Source of the DNA: an uncultured Oscillospiraceae bacterium
GTDB taxonomy: Bacteria > Bacillota > Clostridia > UBA1381
DNA length: 6,200 bases
Assembly (NCBI GenBank): GCA_946531785.1
Contig: CAMNAT010000142.1
Span: forward strand, 1-6,200
Direction of reading: 5' to 3'
This document shows, one piece after another, positions 1 through 6,124 of the stretch; the first letter of the stretch is position 1; every line of letters starts with the position of its first letter. A program made the translations under genes and the position numbers. The notes below the pieces were generated by a model. It was not told the origin of the DNA. It searched no databases and worked only from the letters and a program-made list of their open reading frames with translations.

Positions 1-742
1 GCGCGAGCTTGCATATATAAAGCTTCAGACGAACCCGGCAGAGGTGCTGTTGGTCGTCGATGCAATGACAGGTCAGGATGCGGTAAATGTCGCGGAGACC
101 TTCAACAAAAAGCTCGGCATCAGCGGCGTTATCCTCTCAAAGCTCGACGGCGACACCCGAGGCGGTGCGGCGCTGTCGGTAAAGCAGGTTACGGGCGCGC
201 CGATAAAGCTTGCGTCAACGGGCGAAAAGCTCGGCGACCTTGAGGTGTTCCATCCTGACAGAATGGCGTCGAGAATACTCGGCATGGGCGATATCCTCTC
301 ACTTGTGGACAAGGCTCAGGCGGAGTTTGACGAAAAGCAGGCGGCGCAGCTTGAAGCGAAGATAAGGAAGCAGCAGTTTGACCTTGAGGACTTCCTCGAG
401 CAGCTCAATCAGATCAAGAAGCTCGGCTCGTTCTCACAGATACTCGGTATGCTGCCGGGCGTTGATAAAAAGATGCTCGACATGGTCGATACTGACGAGA
501 ACGCAAAGAAAATGGTGCATATCGAGGCTATCATCCAGTCGATGACACCGCAGGAGCGGCATAATCCGAAGATCATTGCCGCAAACCGCAAGATACGCAT
601 CGCAAAGGGCAGCGGCACACGCGTTCAGGATGTGAACCAGCTCTTAAAGCAGTTTGCCGAGATGCAGAAGATGATGAAACAGCTCTCGGGCGGAAAGCAG
701 CAGAGGTTGCTCAACCGCTTGCGCAAGGGCAGACTTATTTAA
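1..742 (+). CDS. ffh: Signal recognition particle protein Ffh (SRP54), 3' part
   Basis: Ffh is the cytoplasmic SRP GTPase that binds 4.5S/scRNA and hydrophobic signal sequences and delivers ribosomes to FtsY at the membrane. The frame is open from base 2 and runs 246 codons to TAA at 740-742, so roughly the N-terminal 45% (N domain and the G1-G3 GTPase motifs) lies before the window. Seen here are the end of the G domain with DAMTGQDAV (from about base 59), the G4 motif as SKLDGD at 137-154 (usually TKLD), GEKLGDLE and FHPDRMASRILGMGD, then the methionine-rich M domain. The M domain carries LGMLPG, the NPKII segment and the RNA-binding GSGTRVQDVN signature (GSGTR at 608-622). An in-frame GTG at 44 is internal to the G domain and is not the start. 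The tail ends in RLRKGRLI instead of the common basic tail closing in LPF. Identity is certain; only the tail is unusual. Confidence 0.98.
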   Translation, partial: RELAYIKLQTNPAEVLLVVDAMTGQDAVNVAETFNKKLGISGVILSKLDGDTRGGAALSVKQVTGAPIKLASTGEKLGDLEVFHPDRMASRILGMGDILSLVDKAQAEFDEKQAAQLEAKIRKQQFDLEDFLEQLNQIKKLGSFSQILGMLPGVDKKMLDMVDTDENAKKMVHIEAIIQSMTPQERHNPKIIAANRKIRIAKGSGTRVQDVNQLLKQFAEMQKMMKQLSGGKQQRLLNRLRKGRLI

Positions 743-805
743 ACACGATAATTAATTTCTTTAATTGATTATACAGCAAAATCTTATTCAGGAGGTGAAA
801 ATACA

Positions 806-1051
806 ATGGCAGTAAAAATCAGACTGAGAAGAATGGGTGCTAAGAAGGCGCCGTTTTACAGAGTGATTGTTGCAGATTCAAGATCGCCCAGAGACGGTAA
901 GTTCATTGCCGAGATAGGCACATATGATCCGCTTACAAATCCCTCAACAATAAAGATCAATGCCGATGAGGCTAAGAAGTGGCTCGCAAACGGAGCACAG
1001 CCGACAGATACAGTTAAGGCACTTCTCAAGAAATCTGGCGTTATCGAATAA
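806..1051 (+). CDS. rpsP: 30S ribosomal protein S16
   Basis: This is S16, a small-subunit protein that binds 16S rRNA early and helps fold the 5'/central domains. The 81-residue length is normal for bacterial S16. The family N-terminus MAVKIRLRRMGAKKAPFYR is followed by IVADSRSPRDGKFIAEIGTYDP and the late QPTDTVKALLKKSG segment. The start ATG is preceded by AGGAGGTG (790-797) at good spacing. It lies 63 bases after ffh, and that gap shows no clear terminator, so transcription from ffh may continue through. A weak -10-like TATACA at 770-775 lacks a matching -35. The next gene, khpA, begins 15 bases after the stop, a pairing common in Firmicutes. Confidence 0.98.
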   Translation: MAVKIRLRRMGAKKAPFYRVIVADSRSPRDGKFIAEIGTYDPLTNPSTIKINADEAKKWLANGAQPTDTVKALLKKSGVIE

Positions 1052-1066
1052 TCGGGAGGAAATACG

Positions 1067-1300
1067 ATGAAGGAAGTTTTGGAGATCATCGCAAAAGCGC
1101 TTGTCGATTATCCGGATCAGGTTGACATAAAACAAATCGAGAATGAAGACGGCTCGATCACATTTGAACTTAGAGTTGCCGAAAGCGATATGGGCAAGGT
1201 GATCGGTAAGCAGGGCAGGATCGCAAAGGCGCTCCGCACTGTTGTAAAAGCTGCGGCAAGCCGCGAAAACAAGAAAGTTTCGGTAGATATCGTAGAGTAA
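1067..1300 (+). CDS. khpA: KH-domain RNA-binding protein KhpA (YlqC family)
   Basis: This is a 77-residue single KH-domain protein. In Firmicutes, KhpA binds RNA broadly and pairs with KhpB/Jag in control of cell division and elongation. That role is family knowledge; only the domain is visible here. The KH signature is GKVIGKQGR at residues 43-51, with the GKQG loop (47-50) that contacts RNA, followed by the helix IAKALRTVVKAAA and the strand KKVSVDIVE. The N-terminal helix MKEVLEIIAKALVDYPDQVD is typical of the family. GGGAGGA (1054-1060) is the ribosome binding site, 6 bases before ATG. The gene follows rpsP by 15 bases and is followed after 7 bases by an intrinsic terminator, so it ends one transcriptional unit or sub-unit. 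Confidence 0.95.
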   Translation: MKEVLEIIAKALVDYPDQVDIKQIENEDGSITFELRVAESDMGKVIGKQGRIAKALRTVVKAAASRENKKVSVDIVE

Positions 1301-1307
1301 AGATCGT

Positions 1308-1340
1308 GGCTGCTTCACATTGGGAAGCAGCCTTTTCTCT
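1308..1340 (+). terminator. Intrinsic (rho-independent) terminator between khpA and rimM
   Basis: A perfect 9-bp stem pairs GGCTGCTTC (1308-1316) with GAAGCAGCC (1324-1332). The loop is 7 bases and a T-rich run TTTTCTCT (1333-1340) follows directly. The stem is GC-rich at its base, as expected for a working terminator. It starts 7 bases after the khpA stop. The T run is broken by C residues, which fits partial rather than complete termination, but that is an inference. Confidence 0.88.
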
Positions 1341-1348
1341 AAATTGGC

Positions 1349-1355
1349 GAAAGGA
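1349..1355 (+). promoter_or_regulatory. Ribosome binding site that fixes the rimM start
   Basis: GAAAGGA lies 9 bases before the ATG at 1365. The open frame extends upstream to a TTG at 1320, but that codon is in the loop of the terminator hairpin, has no Shine-Dalgarno sequence, and would add 15 residues before the usual RimM N-terminus. The ATG at 1365 is therefore preferred. Confidence 0.75.
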
Positions 1356-1364
1356 TCCGTTGAT

Positions 1365-1883
1365 ATGAAAAATGATTTGCTTGAGGTTGGCAAGATAACC
1401 AATACACACGGCCTGCGCGGCGAGGTAAAGGTCGTGCCGTGGATGGACGCTCCCGAGGATTTTGAGCGGCTTGAAAGGGTATATTTAAGAACCAGAAAGG
1501 AAGACATCCCGCTGACTGTAAAGAGCGTGAGGTATCAGAAAAATAACCTCATCGTCAAGTTTGCGGAGTATGATGATATAAATGATATAGAGCAGTACAA
1601 GAACTGTGTGCTGTGCGCCGAGCGCTCAGAGCTTGGCGAGCTGCCGGAGGGGTCGTATTATATAGTCGATCTCATAGGGCTTGAGGTATTAACCGAGGAC
1701 GGCGAGAGGGTCGGAGTGATCTCCGATGTATTCAACACCGGCGCGAATGATATATATGAGGTAAAGAGAGACGGAAAAAAAGCTCTATTGCTGCCTGTTA
1801 TTGACGAGGTGGTAAAAGAGGTTGACATAAATAACGGTAAGGTCATAGTGAATATCATGGACGGGCTTGATGATGAGGTTTGA
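1365..1883 (+). CDS. rimM: Ribosome maturation factor RimM
   Basis: RimM is a cytoplasmic assembly factor that helps mature the 30S head, binding ribosomal protein S19 and the nearby 16S rRNA. From the chosen ATG it is 172 residues, the usual length. The N-terminal RimM beta-barrel starts with LLEVGKITNTHGLRGEVKV (residues 5-23), which contains the conserved HGLRGE. A linker region ELGELPEGSYY leads to the C-terminal PRC-barrel from about residue 98, with VDLIGLEV, VFNTGANDIYEV (GAND at 126-129) and LLLPVIDEVVKEVDI. The gene begins 24 bases after the end of the terminator and overlaps trmD by 11 bases, so the two are probably translated in a coupled way. No promoter fits between terminator and start codon; expression should depend on read-through. 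Confidence 0.96.
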   Translation: MKNDLLEVGKITNTHGLRGEVKVVPWMDAPEDFERLERVYLRTRKEDIPLTVKSVRYQKNNLIVKFAEYDDINDIEQYKNCVLCAERSELGELPEGSYYIVDLIGLEVLTEDGERVGVISDVFNTGANDIYEVKRDGKKALLLPVIDEVVKEVDINNGKVIVNIMDGLDDEV

Positions 1884-2625
1884 TGTACTGACGCTTTTTC
1901 CGGATATGCTTGAGGCGGTCTTAGGCGGTTCTATAATCGGCAGAGCGAGAGCGGCGGGGCTTATCGAGCTGAATTTCATTGATATCCGCGACTATACAAA
2001 GAATAAGCACCGTAAGGTGGACGACACTCCCTACAGCGGCGGAGGCGGGATGCTTATGAGCCCGGAGCCGGTGTATCAGGCGTATATGTCGATAGCGGAG
2101 GGGCTTGATTATAAGCCGTACACGATATACATGTCACCGCAGGGGAAGGTGTTTGACCAGAGCGAGGCGATAAGCCTTTCAAAGCTCAGGCATATCGTTC
2201 TCCTGTGCGGCCATTATGAGGGCATAGATCAGCGCGTTCTCGACGAGATCGTTGACGCGGAGATCTCCATCGGCGACTTTGTCCTGACAGGCGGCGAGAT
2301 ACCGGCAATGGCGGTGATCGACACCGTTTCAAGGCTTATCCCGGGCGTGCTGGCAAATGACGGCTCGTTTCAGAACGAGTCGCATTTCCAGGCGCTTTTA
2401 GAGCATCCGCAGTACACCAAGCCGCGCGAGTGGCACGGGATGGAGGTGCCGGAGGTGCTGCTGTCCGGCAATCATGCGGCGATAGATAAGTGGAAGCATG
2501 AAGAGTCGCTGCTCACCACTCTCCGAAAGCGTCCGGATATGCTGAAGGATGCATGGATAACCGAGGAGGACGCGGCGTTCATAGAACAGCACAGGAGGGC
2601 GGAAGATGATAAAGCTGAGCGGTAA
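1873..2625 (+). CDS. trmD: tRNA (guanine-N1-)-methyltransferase TrmD
   Basis: TrmD transfers methyl from S-adenosylmethionine to N1 of G37 in tRNAs reading CNN and related codons, preventing +1 frameshifting; it works as a dimer. The 250-residue frame shows the family N-terminus MRFDVLTLFPDM, GGGGMLMSPEPV (G56-G59), YMSPQGKVFDQ, and the SPOUT trefoil-knot motifs CGHYEGIDQR (112-121) and SIGDFVLTGGEIPAM (132-146). Arg154 is present in DTVSRLIPGV, then LLEHPQYTKP and PEVLLSGNHAAIDKW. At the position aligning with catalytic Asp169 of E. coli I read Glu (NES, 168-170). ATG at 1873 gives the usual MRFDV start; ATG at 1870 is possible and adds one Met. No strong Shine-Dalgarno precedes it, and the 11-base overlap with rimM suggests coupling. 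Its 3' end overlaps the next gene by 20 bases. Confidence 0.97.
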   Translation: MRFDVLTLFPDMLEAVLGGSIIGRARAAGLIELNFIDIRDYTKNKHRKVDDTPYSGGGGMLMSPEPVYQAYMSIAEGLDYKPYTIYMSPQGKVFDQSEAISLSKLRHIVLLCGHYEGIDQRVLDEIVDAEISIGDFVLTGGEIPAMAVIDTVSRLIPGVLANDGSFQNESHFQALLEHPQYTKPREWHGMEVPEVLLSGNHAAIDKWKHEESLLTTLRKRPDMLKDAWITEEDAAFIEQHRRAEDDKAER

Positions 2626-2980
2626 GGCAAGGGTGATAATACCGATAGTTATAGTTGCGGCGGCGCTTGGCGCAGGGCTGCTTCTTGATCATTTTCATGA
2701 GGATCATTTCACTGTGGAGCGGCTGAAGCCGGGCGAGAAAAATGATTATGCCGAGGTCGTTACCGAGGAGCCGCAAAAGACGGAGGATAAGGTAGATATA
2801 AATACCGCGACAGTAAAGGAGCTGACAGCGCTCGACGGGATAGGCGAGGGGCTTGCCGGAAGGATAGTTAAATACCGTGAGGAGCATGGCGCGTTCCTGA
2901 GCGTTGACGAGCTTATGAATGTCAGCGGCATCGGCGAGAGCAAGCTCAGCGCAATACGCGATAAGGTCTGCGTGAAATAG
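2606..2980 (+). CDS. Membrane-anchored helix-hairpin-helix protein, ComEA-like, without SLBB domain
   Basis: This is a 124-residue protein. A short basic N-terminus (MIKLSGKARV) is followed by one hydrophobic segment at about residues 11-27 (VIIPIVIVAAALGAGLL), which reads as a membrane anchor or uncleaved signal. A charged linker of about 35 residues follows, and then a ComEA-type module. The module begins VDINTATVKELTALDGIG (V63-G80) with hairpins GIG at 78-80 and 108-110, and includes IVKYREEHGAFLSVDELMNV between them. Such HhH pairs bind DNA backbone without sequence specificity. ComEA captures DNA outside the membrane during transformation, but usually carries an SLBB domain between anchor and HhH, and that is absent here. 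AGGAGGG (2593-2599) lies 6 bases before ATG, within trmD, which it overlaps by 20 bases. No comEC or comEB neighbour is visible, so a competence role is only a possibility. Confidence 0.85.
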   Translation: MIKLSGKARVIIPIVIVAAALGAGLLLDHFHEDHFTVERLKPGEKNDYAEVVTEEPQKTEDKVDINTATVKELTALDGIGEGLAGRIVKYREEHGAFLSVDELMNVSGIGESKLSAIRDKVCVK

Positions 2981-2995
2981 CAAGAGGGAATACAA

Positions 2996-4285
2996 ATGAA
3001 GCTGATCGAACAGATAAACAAAACGCCGACGGCGTTCCATGCCGCGGCGAACATAAAAGAGATACTGAAGAAAAACGGCTATACCGAGCTGTTTGAGAGC
3101 GAAAAATGGAGGATAGATCGCGGCGGAAAATATTTCGTTATCCGCAATCTATCGTCCGTTATCGCCTTTGAGGTGCCGGAGGCAGAGCATAAGGGGCTCA
3201 TGATCTGCGCCTCTCATACGGATTCGCCGTCGTTCCGGCTCAAAAGCTCACCTGAGCTGCCGCCGGTGAACGGCATAATAAGGCTGAACATCGAGGGATA
3301 CGGCGGGATGCTCAAGGAGACCTGGTTCGACCGTCCGCTTTCGGTGGCGGGCAGGATCGCCGTCAGCGAAAACGGCACGATACGGGAATATATCGTTGAC
3401 GCGGCAAGGGATATGGTGATAATCCCGTCGCTTGCGATACATATGGGCAAGCCGCGGACGGACGCTAATGTAAATGTGCAGACGGAGATGCCCGCAATAT
3501 TCCGCTCGGATGAGTCGCATACGGAGCTTGTAAAGGTCATAGCTGACAGTGCGGGCGTAAGGTGTGAGAGCATCATCAGCTGCGATCTGTACCTGTATAA
3601 CCGTCAGCCGGGCGCGGTGTTGGGCGCTGAGGGTGAATTCTTTTCAAGTGCGAGGATAGACGATCTTGCGTGTGTTTACCTGTCATTATCCGCTTTTGTG
3701 CGGTCGGAAAGGACGGGGATGCTGAAGATATTCGCGGCGTTCGATAACGAAGAGACGGGCTCGCTCACGCGTCAGGGCGCAGAATCGACATTTTTTACCG
3801 ATACAATGACGCGGATAAATCACGCGCTCGGCGTGGATGATGCGGAGTACGGCAGACTGCTCGCATCGAGCTTTATGCTTTCGGCGGATAATGCGCACGC
3901 GGCGCATCCGAATTATATGAGCAAGGCCGACGAGGTCAACCGCCCGAGACTGAACGGCGGCGTGGTGCTCAAATTCAACGCGTCGGGGAAGTATATGACC
4001 GATGCCGTTTCCGCGGCGGTCGTAAGGACGATAGCGCAGCGCGCAGATGTGCCGCTGCAGGATTATCATAACCGCAGCGATATCGCCGGCGGCTCGACGC
4101 TCGGCAATCTTATGAATCATCATATATCCGTGCGCGGCGCGGATATCGGCATGGCGCAGCTTGCGATGCATTCTGCGTATGAGACCGCGGGCATTAAGGA
4201 TGCTGAGTATATGGAAAGGCTCATTACGGAGTTCTACAGCAGTGAGATGTCATCGGAAATGGGGACAATACTCAGGATAAGCTGA
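2996..4285 (+). CDS. M18 family zinc aminopeptidase (aspartyl aminopeptidase type)
   Basis: This is a cytosolic metallopeptidase that removes N-terminal residues from peptides; characterised M18 enzymes prefer acidic residues and form dodecamers. It is 429 residues, within the family range, with no signal peptide. By motif, the expected ligands are all present: His74 in ASHTDSPSFRLK, Asp222 in ARIDDLAC, catalytic Glu252 and metal-binding Glu253 in FDNEETGS, Asp298 in SADNAHAAHPNY, and His392 in AMHSAYE. Other family blocks are GGMLKETWFDRPLSVAGR, NRQPGAVLGAEGEFF and HNRSDIAGGSTLGN. The start ATG has GAGGG (2984-2988) 7 bases upstream. It lies 15 bases after the HhH gene, so the two are probably co-transcribed. 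No hairpin terminator is seen after its stop. Substrate preference cannot be read from the sequence. Confidence 0.95.
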   Translation: MKLIEQINKTPTAFHAAANIKEILKKNGYTELFESEKWRIDRGGKYFVIRNLSSVIAFEVPEAEHKGLMICASHTDSPSFRLKSSPELPPVNGIIRLNIEGYGGMLKETWFDRPLSVAGRIAVSENGTIREYIVDAARDMVIIPSLAIHMGKPRTDANVNVQTEMPAIFRSDESHTELVKVIADSAGVRCESIISCDLYLYNRQPGAVLGAEGEFFSSARIDDLACVYLSLSAFVRSERTGMLKIFAAFDNEETGSLTRQGAESTFFTDTMTRINHALGVDDAEYGRLLASSFMLSADNAHAAHPNYMSKADEVNRPRLNGGVVLKFNASGKYMTDAVSAAVVRTIAQRADVPLQDYHNRSDIAGGSTLGNLMNHHISVRGADIGMAQLAMHSAYETAGIKDAEYMERLITEFYSSEMSSEMGTILRIS

Positions 4286-4313
4286 AAAAATCAATAATGG
4301 CGGTATATAACAC

Positions 4314-4342
4314 TTGACGTTTTGTCGAATATTTGATACAAT
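4314..4342 (+). promoter_or_regulatory. Promoter for iorAB (sigma-A type, extended -10)
   Basis: The -35 box TTGACG (4314-4319, five of six consensus bases) is separated by exactly 17 bases from the -10 box TACAAT (4337-4342, five of six). TG at 4334-4335, one base before the -10, makes it an extended -10. Transcription would start near 4349, leaving a leader of about 35 bases before the GTG start. The surrounding 85-base gap is AT-rich, unlike the flanking genes. This is the only convincing promoter in the window. Confidence 0.85.
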
Positions 4343-4369
4343 AATATAATGTTGATAATTAAATAAAAT

Positions 4370-4375
4370 GGAGGA
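4370..4375 (+). promoter_or_regulatory. Ribosome binding site that fixes the iorA GTG start
   Basis: GGAGGA sits 7 bases before GTG at 4383. An in-frame ATG at 4368 overlaps this site and has no Shine-Dalgarno sequence of its own. The GTG start also gives the family-typical N-terminus MKKLMLGNEA. Confidence 0.85.
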
Positions 4376-4382
4376 CACAGAA

Positions 4383-6119
4383 GTGAAGAAACTTATGCTT
4401 GGAAACGAAGCAGTGGCGCGCGGTGCGTATGAGGCCGGCGTTGGCGTTGTTTCCTCATATCCCGGCACACCGAGTACCGAGATCACAGAGAATATCGTAA
4501 AATATGAGGATGTATATGTGGAGTGGGCACCGAATGAGAAGGTAGCCTGCGAGGTAGCCATAGGCGCATCGATAGGCGGCGCAAGGGCTATGTCATGCAT
4601 GAAGCATGTCGGTCTCAATGTAATGGCAGACCCCGTGTTTACCGTAAGCTATACGGGTGTGAACGGCGGACTTGTGCTTTGTGTGGCTGACGATCCGGGT
4701 ATGCACTCGTCACAGAACGAGCAGGATTCGCGCCATTATGCAAAGGCGTCAAAGATACTCATGCTGGAGCCGTCAGACAGCGCGGAGTGCCGCGACTATA
4801 CAAAGAAGGCTTTTGAGCTTTCGGAGCAGTATGACACACCTGTATTCATAAGGCTTTCAACAAGAGTTTCGCATTCACAGAGCCTTGTTGAGGAGCAGGA
4901 AAGAGCGGACAAGCCGTTAAAGGATTACGAGAAGAACCCGGGCAAGTATGTTATGATGCCTGGCAATGCTATAAAGCGCCATGTAGTTGTTGAGGAGCGC
5001 ATGAGAGCGCTTGAGGCAATGGCGGAGACGACAGAGCTCAACACAGTTGAGGAAAACGGCTCAAAAATAGGCGTTATCTCCGCGGGTATTGCTTATGTTT
5101 ACGCAAAGGAGGCTCTGGGTGATAAGGCTGACTTCTTAAAGCTCGGCGTTGTTTATCCGCTGCCGGAAAAGAAGATACGCGATTTTGCGGCAAAGTATGA
5201 AAAGGTTTACATAATCGAGGAGCTTGATCCGGTTATCGAGGAGTTTGTAAAGAGTCTCGGTATAGAGGTCATAGGCAAGGACAGCTTCACGCTGCTCGGC
5301 GAGTACACACCGGCAATGATCAAGAAGGTGGTACTGGGCGAGGACGCTCCGGCGTTCGATGTTATCGACGAGCCGACTCCGGTAAGACCGCCGGTAATGT
5401 GCGCGGGCTGCCCGCACAGAGGCACCTTCTATGTGCTCAAAAAGCTCGGCGTTACCGTATCGGGCGATATCGGCTGCTATACGCTCGGCGCGACACCGCC
5501 GCTGCAGGCTGTTGATACCACCATATGCATGGGCGCATCCGTAAGCGCGGCTCACGGCATGGCAAAGGCGAGGGGTGCAGAGTTCAACAAAAAGCTCGTA
5601 TCCGTTATAGGCGACTCGACCTTTATGCATTCGGGCATAACAGGACTTGTTGATATAGTTTATAACAAGGGCAATAACACCGTTATTATCCTTGACAACT
5701 CAATAACCGGCATGACCGGACATCAGGATAACCCGACAACCGGCTATACCATCCGTAAGGAGGAGACAAAGCAGGTAAATCTTGTAGCGCTCTGCAAGTC
5801 GATAGGTATAGAGAATGTAGTTGTTGCCGATCCGTTCGATGTAAAGAACTTCGAGAAGGTCGTTAAAGAGGAGCTTGAGCGCGAGGCTCCGTCGGTGATC
5901 GTGGCACAGCGTCCGTGCGCGCTTCTGCCGCCGATGCGTAAGAAGTACAGCGGTCACTGCCATATAACCGACAAGTGCAAAAAGTGCAAGATGTGCATGA
6001 AGCTCGGCTGTCCGGCGATCTCCGTTGAGGGCGGCGAGGTAAAGATAGACAGAACACAGTGCAACGGCTGCGGATTGTGTAGAAATGTATGTCCGTTTAA
6101 CGCTGTAGAGGAGGGTTGA
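4383..6119 (+). CDS. iorA: Indolepyruvate:ferredoxin oxidoreductase, alpha subunit IorA
   Basis: With IorB, this enzyme converts indolepyruvate and other aryl pyruvates plus CoA to the aryl-acetyl-CoA and CO2, reducing ferredoxin; it is cytosolic, thiamine-diphosphate dependent and oxygen sensitive. From GTG it is 578 residues, near family length. The N-terminal pyrimidine-type domain has GNEAVARGAYEAGV (7-20), YPGTPSTEI (26-34) and EWAPNEKVA. A middle transketolase C-like domain follows. The TPP-binding domain has CAGCPHRG (C340, C343), GDIGCYTLG (from 361), and the TPP/Mg motif from GDSTF (410-414) to LDN (437-439). The C-terminus carries two [4Fe-4S] motifs: CX2CX2CX4CP (C532, C535, C538, C543) and CX2CX2CX3CP (C560, C563, C566, C570). 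It has its own promoter, and its last codons contain the iorB ribosome binding site. The likely role is fermentation of aromatic amino acids. Confidence 0.97.
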   Translation: MKKLMLGNEAVARGAYEAGVGVVSSYPGTPSTEITENIVKYEDVYVEWAPNEKVACEVAIGASIGGARAMSCMKHVGLNVMADPVFTVSYTGVNGGLVLCVADDPGMHSSQNEQDSRHYAKASKILMLEPSDSAECRDYTKKAFELSEQYDTPVFIRLSTRVSHSQSLVEEQERADKPLKDYEKNPGKYVMMPGNAIKRHVVVEERMRALEAMAETTELNTVEENGSKIGVISAGIAYVYAKEALGDKADFLKLGVVYPLPEKKIRDFAAKYEKVYIIEELDPVIEEFVKSLGIEVIGKDSFTLLGEYTPAMIKKVVLGEDAPAFDVIDEPTPVRPPVMCAGCPHRGTFYVLKKLGVTVSGDIGCYTLGATPPLQAVDTTICMGASVSAAHGMAKARGAEFNKKLVSVIGDSTFMHSGITGLVDIVYNKGNNTVIILDNSITGMTGHQDNPTTGYTIRKEETKQVNLVALCKSIGIENVVVADPFDVKNFEKVVKEELEREAPSVIVAQRPCALLPPMRKKYSGHCHITDKCKKCKMCMKLGCPAISVEGGEVKIDRTQCNGCGLCRNVCPFNAVEEG

Positions 6120-6124
6120 TCGGT

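Noticed and set aside
750..766. AT-only inverted repeat AATTAA-TTTCT-TTAATT between ffh and rpsP as a terminator
   Set aside because: The stem is only 6 A-T pairs with no GC base and no T-run after it; it is too weak to call.
770..775. TATACA as a -10 box of a separate rpsP promoter
   Set aside because: It matches only four of six bases and no -35-like sequence lies 16-18 bases upstream; a promoter here is possible but not supported.
1320..1364. In-frame TTG at 1320 as a longer rimM start
   Set aside because: It lies in the loop of the terminator hairpin, lacks a Shine-Dalgarno sequence, and adds residues not expected before the RimM N-terminus; the ATG at 1365 has GAAAGGA 9 bases upstream.
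944..1507. 187-codon open frame on the minus strand across rpsP, khpA and rimM
   Set aside because: It lies antisense to three well-identified genes, runs through the terminator, is rich in Cys, Ser and Phe as antisense shadows are, and shows no recognisable domain.
3686..4171. 161-codon minus-strand open frame inside the M18 peptidase gene
   Set aside because: Its composition is dominated by Arg, His and Ile, as expected from the reverse complement of this coding sequence; it has no domain or convincing start context.
4368..4382. In-frame ATG at 4368 as the iorA start
   Set aside because: It overlaps the GGAGGA ribosome binding site that serves the GTG at 4383, and the GTG gives the family-typical MKKLMLGNEA start.
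5136..5630. 164-codon minus-strand open frame inside iorA
   Set aside because: It is antisense to the conserved TPP-binding region of iorA and has Arg/Tyr/Ala-rich shadow composition with no recognisable motif.
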